23,647 bases of DNA from Euprymna scolopes (lineage: Eukaryota; Mollusca; Cephalopoda; Sepiida; Sepiolidae). Position 1 is the stretch's first letter. Each line of letters starts with the position of its first letter. Positions 8,969-16,979 of this stretch are shown piece by piece. The DNA lies in the NCBI GenBank assembly GCA_024364805.1, contig CM044499.1:91477400-91501046 (forward strand), given 5' to 3'. The translations under genes were made by a program, and so were the position numbers. The notes under the pieces are model-generated. The model was not told the origin of the DNA. It was given only the letters and a program-made list of their open reading frames with translations, and ran no database searches.

Positions 8969-9019
8969 AAGCCTTACGAATCCTAGCGTGGATGAAACGG
9001 GGAATATTCTGTGTAGCTT
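8969..9019 (+). ncRNA. Hammerhead ribozyme (type I) remnant, right PLE end
   Basis: Plus-strand order: AAGC (8969-8972), core CTTACGA (8973-8979, CUGANGA position), stem II ATCC-TAGCGT-GGAT (8980-8993), GAAA (8994-8997), and stem III around an AATATT loop (8998-9014). The site GTA follows at 9013-9015, then GCTT (9016-9019), which pairs back to AAGC as stem I. The GAAA box is intact here, and the core departs from consensus at one invariant place. It lies in sense relative to the plus-strand PLE piece and about 15 bp from its end, mirroring the left copy. Confidence 0.75.
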
Positions 9020-9145
9020 AATTGGCATATATATTTTCATAACTTTATATATATATACTTCATTGTTAATATTAACTCTTTAATATTTATAATATATTTT
9101 AAGTTTACCATTTTGATTACCTTGGTAAACTTATTGTAATTTTTA

Positions 9146-9148
<3 letters not shown>

Positions 9149-9220
<72 letters not shown>
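9149..9220. repeat. TC tract joined to TA tract
   Basis: About 30 bp of TC units run directly into about 42 bp of TA units. The tract lies just outside the right end of the PLE structure. Confidence 0.95.
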
Positions 9221-9221
<1 letters not shown>

Positions 9222-9330
9222 GGACATGTATATATATCATTGTTTTTGATTATATATCATTTATTGTTTAAATTACGGGTTCCCATACCATATAAGATGC
9301 TACACAAGGTCTACTTAGTAATTGGAAACA

Positions 9331-9438
9331 TTTCCGTGTTCGACAAGATACACCTGAAGGAGATCGGAAGTTATATCGACCGAAACGATGTGAAAATCAC
9401 ACTAAAAATGTGAACAGTAGGGAACCATACAATAACCT
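9331..9438 (+). mobile_element. SINE copy B (3' half only)
   Basis: This piece carries the family's 3' half: GTTCGACAAGATACACCTGA, then ATCGACCGAAACGATGTG, AAAATCACACT and GAACAGTAG. No tRNA-like head is visible upstream, so the copy is 5'-truncated or its head has decayed. Confidence 0.75.
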
Positions 9439-9444
9439 CAATTG

Positions 9445-10290
9445 AATGTAGCCCTATTTTTGAATATCATAATACTAATAATTATCATTGTTTTAATTGT
9501 GTGAGAAAGGGAATAGTAGTAATTTTAACATAACGATTCTCTATCAAAGAAAGAAATCAGCGAAACTTTCGCAATGAAGGGATATTCAAAAGATACAGGG
9601 AAAAAAAGAACATTTTTTGATAAGAGGTGCTGGATCGAAGGAATAAATTAAACATCGTTTCTTATAATGTGATTTTATTATTTGTATTGCACCATGAAGT
9701 TCAACATACTTTATATTCACTAGTACTTATTCATTTATCATATTTTGGCCAATTCTATATTTAAAATACAATGGACATTAATTTCATAGAAATGCTAATG
9801 AATTCATACTTGTCGCGTGTTATTTATTATTCCGTCCAAAATATTACTCTTCCCGCTATACAGAAATATATCAGCTTTACCGAAACATATGTGTTGATTT
9901 AATATACAGAAGAAACCCGCGGTACGGTATTAACATTGAATAACAAAATACAGTACATTGGATAATATACATGCATATAATCCAATAACATTCTAAATAA
10001 CACCATAACGCGGGCAAATATCGGAACCAGGCGTAGAAAATCCGTATTCCATATCGTCACATGAAAAACCGTATACTGGGGCCATCGTATCCGGGGGTTC
10101 TGCTGTATTTCTTATTTCAGTGGAATATCCACGAGTCTTGTTAGTTTTAGATTAATTTTCTAAGAACTTTTAATGTAAATAATCATGTAATACTATGAAT
10201 AATTCATATAAGGATACTATTTCTTGAATGAAATGTTCATACGAAAGATCTATAATTAAGAAACTTTGCTTGTAAGTCACTTCTTTGTTC
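9445..10290. other. AT-rich stretch with no recognised feature
   Basis: No repeat ends, tRNA boxes or coding signal are visible in this stretch. Confidence 0.5.
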
Positions 10291-10377
10291 AATAATAACT
10301 GAACATAATTACATTAAACTTGGCATGGGATGCCGAAGGGATGCCATGCTGACAAATCGAAAATGACATGTTATCAT

Positions 10378-10482
10378 TGCTATCACTATTACAACTAATA
10401 CTACTAATCATCCTTTTCGCACTGCTACTGCTAATACTACCACTAGTACCACCATTACTACTACTAATAATAATACTAGCCA
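10378..10482. repeat. Cryptic ACT/AAT trinucleotide-rich tract
   Basis: The stretch is dominated by ACT, AAT and ACC triplets with interruptions, an old trinucleotide microsatellite. The Ser-rich minus-strand frame at 10289-10519 is a translation of this tract and not a gene. Confidence 0.75.
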
Positions 10483-10671
10483 CGACAAGAAACAAATAAG
10501 TGATTATCAGCACCAACATCTAACGCATTATCATATCGTATACAGCCGAAGATTATATTGTTGGCATTAGTTTCTCTGATATTTTTCTCGTCAGAATTCT
10601 ATCTGAAAAGGAATCGGGGATTACAGGGGTGACCACGTATAAGTTGCTAACACCATAATTTAAATGTTATC

Positions 10672-10748
10672 TTTGTAGAACGAACTGGATTCAAACTTGG
10701 GACGCCAAGCTTCTCAGTCCGTGTAATTAACCATTTGATCACCGTCAC
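10672..10748 (-). mobile_element. tRNA-like SINE head or tRNA pseudogene
   Basis: On the minus strand an A-box-like TGATCAAATGG (10741-10731) is followed 33 bp further on by a B-box-like AGTTTGAATCC (10697-10687). The spacing and intervening GGACTGAGAAGC fit a tRNA-derived promoter. There is no clean cloverleaf with a paired acceptor stem, so a SINE head or pseudogene is more likely than a working tRNA. It differs from the heads of SINE copies A and E, so it may be another family. Confidence 0.5.
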
Positions 10749-10759
10749 CTCTCAACGTC

Positions 10760-13189
10760 TAACAATTGTATGTTAAAGACACGTTAAGTGCATCAAAGTT
10801 CTGAGAGAACAAAATGCGATAAAAGAATGGATAGTATCATAAAGAACTTGGCCTGAATTAAACGCAAATATCGACGAATTTATAATATTTCCTGTTCAGA
10901 TCTGAGGTCAAACAACCGAACAGCTTAAAAAGAAAGTGTCCGATATTAGACTGAGAAATAGATTAGCATTGTTTATCAGAAACACCTCCTAATAATTTAA
11001 TACATTAGATTTAGATAATTTAATAAAATACCTTTGATTTTGCCGGAATTGTTAATTACATTAATTCATTAACATGTCGTTGAGGATTTAGCGTAATTTA
11101 TTTTACCACTAACCCTTAGTTCCACTGGGTAGATTGTAATAAACATGTGTAATAGGTTTTTAAATAAGAATGCTATTTCCCCAAAAAACAATTAATTTTA
11201 TTTTGTGTAATAAAATTCATTCTAATTATTAAACACTGATTTGATTATTCACCAGAAAAATGTGTTATAATCAGAAAAAAGATGATTGCTTTCCTTATTT
11301 TATAATGATAAGAAAAAGATGGTTGAAGAATTATTAATTGCGCCTCACAAATAAAAATAATCTTAGTGTACAGGGCCCTGAAGAAACGGTATAACTATTT
11401 CGATGGTTGCTTAACATTTCTGTCTTTAAGTAAAGAATATTCCTTTCATTTACAATATCAAAGAGCAGTATCTGTTAATCATGACTTATTCTTGAACCCT
11501 TTATTCTCGTTGTCCATGAGTCATTAATCATTTTGGTTTATTGTATACAGACTTCATCTTCTTCACACAAAAACGATCTTGTGTCTAACTTTGCCTTCAG
11601 TGTGTGTAGGGAATAATAAAATTGCGACTTATCTATTAATGTCTCTGCTCTTTTAGTATTAGGTCTATATTATATTTAAATGTATGTTAAAGTGAACGTC
11701 TATACAAAAATATAATTTAGGAATGTGAACGATTTACAATTATATATCGATTATAATATCAAACTCGGCTATAACAAGTTGAGTCACTCGGTATATATTG
11801 CAATCTATAACATCATTAGAGAATTCAAAGTATGCAGTTATTTAAGAAATTATGTTATGTTACATGACAGGGATCATTGCTTCAAGTGGTAACAATGTAG
11901 CTTACACGTGAAAGGTCAGTTGTGACTCAAGAACGGAATTCAAATTTTCTGTCTCTTGCCTGATGAGACTTCACGCATCTAAAATATGTCGAATGCCGTT
12001 AGCAGGATTGAATTGCGCACAATGGGACTAGATGTAACAGGCAGACCAGTTCCTGAGAAATGTTGCCCGTTTTTCTATTTGTTACTCCGATATAGTACAT
12101 GATTACCCTTTTCTTTGTAATAAACCTCTTTTATGAATATTTGCGATCGAGAAGGTTTATCAGAATTCGAATTAAACCTTGATTTCTGATCACGATGACG
12201 GTTTATACACGCATCAAAAAAAACTATCACAATTATACTGCAACGTTTACACTTTTAAAGAATTACTTTGTTCTGTTTATCTAGCGTATGTGGAATTTTC
12301 ATATGTAACTATTTTACAATGACTTTCTGTCTATGGAACGCATTACCAGGATATTGCTGTCCAAGAGACTACAGCATAGTAGTTTTTAAATTTAATAGTA
12401 ACAATTGTTTGTCATAAACAATTCGGCCATCACATTCATCAATTTTATTTCCGCATAACATTGTTCATCATTCAATTAACACTCCATTAATTTCGTTAAC
12501 CTTATCCTCGAGTGGCTTATTACCTTGATAAGTGGTGTCTTTATAGCAATGAATACATTGTTAGCTGATTTAAATTGTAGATACATATAGTTGCAGTAAA
12601 CAATGGGTTTATATGTGAACAAGACAAACTCGTTGCACAAAGACAAGAAATATGCTACATTTCAGTCAGCTACAATGATTTCCAATGTTTTTTCATATAT
12701 TTGTGCCGGTGTAAGATCATTTTACTTTAATAATTATTGTATTACGTTCATTCCGCCTAATTGTTAGTAATCAGCTAATTGTACGCTGTAAGTAGTTTGT
12801 TCAATAAAGAGTAACCTCCTTCTGTAGAATCGGGACGAGCCGCATTCAGAGAGATGTTTGTGTTTATTTAGTTAAAATATATGTTGTTATACTGGGACAA
12901 ATTAAAGGAATATCTCAATGATTGTCTCTGGAATTTGGTTTATTTTTCACAAGAATTTATGACAACTACGTCTAAATAAACTGAATTTTACCGTCCGAAA
13001 AAAAAGAGCGGATAGAGAACCTCAAAAACAAAAGTCTTCTCTTTGTTGATATTAAGCACATAGCAGGAAAAAGCCCTCTTCCTATTTCGGTAACGTACTT
13101 TCCACTAGGACACAAATTATGGTATACGTTAGCTAACGCTTTAATTTTCTCTCTAATAAAAAAAACACATTTTATTCATTTTATATAAC
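10760..13189. other. Long AT-rich stretch with no recognised gene
   Basis: Across this 2.4 kb I see no open frame above about 60 codons, no tRNA boxes and no repeat termini that I can name. Homopolymer A and T runs are frequent. Confidence 0.5.
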
Positions 13190-13624
13190 ACTAACATGGG
13201 TGCCCGACGTTGGCCGGGTGTTTGGAGGTGTGTGCTCAGCCCCCCCAAAAAAAAAGAAAAAAAAGGGGCATTTTTTAAAGATTTGACCCCTATTATTACC
13301 CCTTAAAATTCGTTGTTTTGGGCTCAAATCAAGTTAGGAACTTTAGGAACCTAAAAGTTCAAGTGTTTAGACCCAAAATTGTCAGAGGAGTTTGGTAGAG
13401 TTCTCAAAGGTCAAATCGTTGAACTTTGACCCCTTAACAGCCAAATTTCTCGCCGACACCGATCCCATAGATTTTTTCCAAATCTCAGTACGCTGTATAT
13501 CAAATTTCGAGTCTGTAGACTAAAAATTGACAGAGTTATTGCGAGGGAAAATGTACACAGACAGGCAGACAAACAGACAGACAGACACACAGACACGTTC
13601 ACTTTTATAGATATATAGATAGAT
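13190..13624 (+). repeat. Unclassified interspersed repeat, copy A
   Basis: The copy starts with a GC-rich block that can fold on itself (GCCCGACGTTGGCCGGGT, 13202-13219). It continues through an A-rich and then AT-rich body with CAGA units at about 13555-13590 and ends TCACTTTTATAGATATATAG (13599-13618). That 20-bp end is identical to the end of copy B (15461-15480), and both copies begin with a CCCGG-GTT-CCGG type block. No reverse transcriptase, transposase or terminal inverted repeats are visible. The minus-strand Cys/Ser/Val frame at 13411-13602 is a translation of the CAGA tract. Confidence 0.65.
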
Positions 13625-14965
13625 TGCAGGAAAACGCGTGTTTCTAATATATTTAGAAGTAATACTGCCGAATCAACCTAATCGTGTCTACCCTAATATT
13701 AGAGTAAGTCATCTAGTAGCTTTGTACAGGATTGAGCAGTAAATACACAGCGTGAAATCTACGTAAATAATCCATGCGCCACCGCCATATTAAAACTATT
13801 TCTCATATTGAAAATTCTGTGCTGTATTGATATTATCATTTCATTTATTTGTTTATGCAAATTAAATTTATGTTAATCTTGTTTTGAGCGACAATATTTT
13901 CTATTCTGAAAATAACAACAAGAACTAATGGCAGCAGATATGAACAGTCAGTTGAAAATGACAATATTTGACAAGACCCATACGCGTAATGATAGACGGA
14001 AATAGCTTAATCCCCCTCGGCATTATTTCAGGAAAGCTTCGAGGCATCTAAAATTGCACCTGACCCTGACTATGTGACGCAACGCGACCTTAAGGTTATA
14101 TGATTATTCAACAAGGAAATCGGAGGTTATCTCGGTCAAAGGAAGTATTCTCAAAATAAATTGCATCGTCTCATTTATCTAATGAGATGCACAGCTAGAA
14201 AATCGCTTCTATTGGTTGTCTAGTGTTTTCGTAGGCAATTTGCAACATTACATTCGAGTAAAGTGTTATTTCTGATAGATCTAATTATTTACACACAATA
14301 TATTTGTAGGTTCTGTGTTTTTTTTTCAAAATATATATAACCTCCTTGACCATAATTAAATAAATATGTGTGGACGATAGCATGGTAGTCATATAGAGAC
14401 CATTTCTCCATGTATCACAGAAGTACCATGGAAAAACGTTGATGGCTTCGTGAAATAGTATTTTGATTTTAATTCATATGAAGCTTCAGTCTCAAACATA
14501 AGCAAGTGTATTACGAATGGTAAACGGGGTCAATATCGTACGTAATTTAAAACACGAAACTATATCAATCATTGTAGTGTACAAACAACTTAAAGATGTT
14601 ATTAGTATTTTTCGACATTAGATTTCCAATTTATCTATTTTATATACTTTGCTGAGATTTTCTGTGCCACATTAGTTAAAACACAATCTAAGCCCGATTT
14701 CAAAGAAAGAAGTAAAACATATCCTATTAATACTGTGTAATAACTGAACAAAGGTCAAACTTCCAATATGGTTATTTACGTAATTACTCTATCTGGCATT
14801 TAATTTAATGTTTTTTTAATAAAGCATATTCTCTAGATTATTATTACGTAATAAGATTTTTTGTTCTAAATTTATATTACTGGTTCGTCAAAATAAGGAA
14901 AATAAATAGAAAATTAAATAAATATTTAGTGGTTCAGTACTTTCAAAAGATTGGGGATCGATAAT
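13625..14965. other. AT-rich stretch between two copies of the unclassified repeat
   Basis: No gene is recognised. A stretch near 14110-14150 (ATCGGAGGTTATCTCGGTCA) weakly resembles the SINE 3' half but is too diverged to call. Confidence 0.5.
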
Positions 14966-15480
14966 ACTAGCAGGCCGCCCGGCGTTACCCGGTCGTAAAA
15001 TACGCAAAACTATTATATTCTAATTCCTATAGAAACTGAGACATGTGCATGCGATTAAATTTTTTTTCAAAACAATTCACTTCTTGAATGTAAAAATGTA
15101 ATCGAACTGACATAAAGAAAATAAAAAACCTAAACACAGTGACTGATATACGATAACTATTAGGACAGCTTGACACATTCTTTAAAATGTATTTTAAGCC
15201 CATTTATTCTTAACATAAGGAATCTGCCATAAGAACGATTCATGCATGCGCAATCGTGAAACAGTTGACGAACAGATTAACATCCAATGGTCTCCACGTA
15301 CTATTTTTTAAATTTTGATACTTTAAAATCACCTTTTTCCAGGTGAAAATGGATAATAAAATAGTCTACTTTTCTGAATTCCTTATATACCAAATATCAT
15401 GTCATTAGATTAAAAAATCGTTGAGTATATAGGTTGAGATTTGTCCTCACGCACGCAATCTCACTTTTATAGATATATAG
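14966..15480 (+). repeat. Unclassified interspersed repeat, copy B
   Basis: The copy starts ACTAGCAGG and then the GC-rich self-complementary block GCCCGGCGTTACCCGG (about 14977-14992), in strong contrast to the AT-rich flanks. It ends TCACTTTTATAGATATATAG, identical to copy A. The ACTAGCAGG start recurs at 23286-23294. The body has no open frame of note. Copies share their ends but little of the middle, as expected for an old non-autonomous family or related subfamilies. Confidence 0.65.
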
Positions 15481-15485
15481 CTTGT

Positions 15486-15767
15486 TAAGAGAACACGCGG
15501 AAAATCAGCAACATTGAACTTAGATGTGGGTTTATTCCCGGATCACGCTCGCATAAAGATGGACATCGAGTTATCATTATCATGTTCCATATGCGACCGG
15601 GTCGTTATATTAAAAACCAGTTATCAGAAAAGGCTAGAAAGAAGAGGTTAGAAGAGATATATTACTTCTATCAAAATATTGATCATCAAGACAAACTGAA
15701 TTATGTAATCCAGTTAATTAAAACACATTTTGATACAGAAAATTCAAGAACTGACTTGTTGATTTGA
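15486..15767 (+). pseudogene. Short ORF with weak CRAL-TRIO-like pattern, possible exon remnant
   Basis: The plus-strand frame opens after a stop at about 15484-15486 and runs to a stop at 15765-15767. Before the first Met at 15582 it already reads as plausible protein: CGFIPGSRSHKDGHRVIII. It then continues MFHMRPGRYIKNQLSEKARK and ends in a Lys- and Tyr-rich part. CRAL-TRIO lipid-transfer proteins (alpha-tocopherol-transfer-like) often have G-x-D-x-DGRRVIIxRPGxW at this point, so DGHRVIII followed by RPGRY is suggestive. The match rests on one short motif, with a small insertion between the two parts. No polypyrimidine tract with a clear acceptor precedes it, and it abuts repeat copy B. It could be an exon, a fossil piece of one, or chance. 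Confidence 0.25.
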
Positions 15768-16006
15768 GAACAATTTAGCTGAAAATATAATAGTTTAGAA
15801 TTCTAAAAGTGTTAATGCAATTTCTTTAAATTAAGAAATTTAATGATAAAAAGACGCAAGTACGCTGTGACAATAAACGTATTGTAATTGAAAGTAAAGA
15901 CCGATTCTGACAATATCGAATTATGAAAATAATGATTTTAGTGCAGTAATACGATAATATACAGCACTTTTTATCATGTTAATGCGAGAATGTAGAAATT
16001 TACGAT

Positions 16007-16199
16007 TATAACGAGGGCTATGACAAGAGATTATTCTTATCATTGTTTTGACTCTCGAGTATATATACGACAGTGTTAGACACATTTTATCAATTGAGAA
16101 CCACATCACTCTATCTTAAAACATATAAGATATTAACTGATATGTACTCGAGAGTCAAAGTACTGCAAAGAATATTCTCTTGTCATAACTCTAGTTATA
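16007..16199. repeat. Inverted repeat with 60-bp arms (foldback or MITE-like)
   Basis: The arm at 16007-16066 and the reverse complement of 16140-16199 agree at about 50 of 60 positions, with a 73-nt spacer. The best-kept blocks are TATGACAAGAGA and TTTGACTCTCGAGTA. The transcript of either strand would fold into a long hairpin. I see no clear target-site duplication. A minus-strand open frame at 15921-16109 overlaps the left arm and is probably incidental. Confidence 0.75.
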
Positions 16200-16223
16200 A
16201 GGTTTCAAATGTTTTGTAATGCG

Positions 16224-16360
16224 GATTGATTATTCGAATTATTTGGATTCTTACGATGACTGCTGTCAGTTTTTTTAGTGTTACTTTCTAAACATTTCGG
16301 TTGATGTATCATCCGACCAACTTCAGGTGTATCTTTTCGAACTTGGGATTTTTCTGTCGA
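16224..16360 (-). mobile_element. SINE copy C (3' half)
   Basis: Minus-strand sequence carries GAAAAGATACACCTGAAG, then GGTCGGATGATACATC, AACCGAAATGTTTAG and an end matching CAAATAATTCGAAT, the family's 3' half. It lies only about 25 bp from the right arm of the inverted repeat at 16007-16199. Confidence 0.75.
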
Positions 16361-16826
16361 TATTGCTACTCTTTCTTACAAACTCCGCTGGCGTAGTAGT
16401 TGGTAAAATTCAAGCGTTCTGATGTTTGGAGGGGAAATTCTCAATGCGAACTACGTAGGATTTTTATAAAGCCATAGCTTATGGAACGAGAAAATGCTAA
16501 CCTCGAGTTAAATTCACAAAATGCACATAAGAGAACGAAAATTACATCGACTAAAACGTTGTGAAAATAAAATTCAAGATAAGAACAAACGTCCGATTAA
16601 TTCAAATATTATTGAGTTTTGCATTCGAGATATTCAGTTATTTTTATGTGCACGAGATTACAAACGTATATATTGTGTCCAAAAGAATGTGATTCCTAAA
16701 ATCATAAATGTATAAACAAAAAGGAAATGAAAATATTCAATTTATCTATTTGAAGGATATGTAACTGACTATGGAAATTATTTTTACGTAGAAAAAGTCA
16801 TTTTTACCTTTAATATTTTAAAAGGA

Positions 16827-16977
16827 TTATTATAATTATGATTATTATCATTATTATTTCTATTACTCTTACTATTATTTTATTATTACGATTACTCGCC
16901 TTCTTCTTCTGCTTCTACTTTTTTCTCTTCTTCTTCTTCTTCTTATTATTATTATTATTACCATTATTAATAATGAT
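16827..16977. repeat. ATT and TTC low-complexity tract
   Basis: A run of imperfect ATT units changes into TTC units and back to ATT. The Ile/Leu/Phe-rich frame at 16838-17122 and its Lys/Asn-rich antisense are products of this tract. Confidence 0.9.
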
Positions 16978-16979
16978 AA

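Larger units (their letters stand above)
6185..9033 (-). mobile_element. Penelope-like element: two truncated copies fused head to head
   Basis: The minus strand from about 8325 to 6185 carries a 5'-truncated PLE: a telomerase-like reverse transcriptase, a linker, then a GIY-YIG endonuclease and 3' sequence. The plus strand from about 8325 to 9033 is a second 5'-truncated piece of the same family, covering the protein C-terminus and the 3' sequence. The two meet near 8322-8328, so both 3' ends face outward and form inverted arms (about 6185-6615 and 8325-9033). A 63-bp piece of the arms (6551-6613 against 8325-8387) differs at only about three positions, so the copies are closely related. Inverted or tandem partial repeats of this kind (pseudo-LTRs) are known for PLEs. 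Both copies are broken, with several interruptions, and the arms differ in length, with a TA tract lying inside the left one. Confidence 0.85.
8325..9033 (+). repeat. Right inverted arm (PLE 3' end, pseudo-LTR-like)
   Basis: This is the partner of the left arm, in the opposite orientation. It begins inside the C-terminal coding part of the PLE protein, passes through about 500 bp of 3' non-coding sequence and ends at AATTGGCATATATAT. A short perfect inverted repeat (TCGCTATCCTA near 8414-8424 and TAGGATAGCGA near 8503-8513) lies inside it, around the end of the reading frame. Confidence 0.85.

Noticed and set aside
9331-9438. Hammerhead-like CTGAAGA...CGAAAC pattern in the SINE 3' half
   Set aside because: The order CUGANGA, a GGTCG/CGACC stem and GAAAC is tempting. 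However, no stem I can be formed, stem III does not start at the required A-U pair, and the stem does not covary among the copies here. I treat it as a conserved hairpin only.
10289-10519. Minus-strand ORF with a hydrophobic start and a Ser-rich part
   Set aside because: Most of it is encoded by the ACT/AAT trinucleotide tract. There is no conserved motif and no supporting context.
13555-13590. Possible CRISPR-like or regulatory array of CAGA units
   Set aside because: This is a simple tetranucleotide microsatellite with no spacers.
13411-13602. Minus-strand Cys/Ser/Val-rich small protein resembling a secreted peptide
   Set aside because: It is a translation of CAGA units within repeat copy A. 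The apparent signal-like sequence comes from the microsatellite.
14110-14160. Possible sixth SINE copy
   Set aside because: Only a short stretch (ATCGGAGGTTATCTCGGTCA) resembles the family and the flanking blocks are absent.
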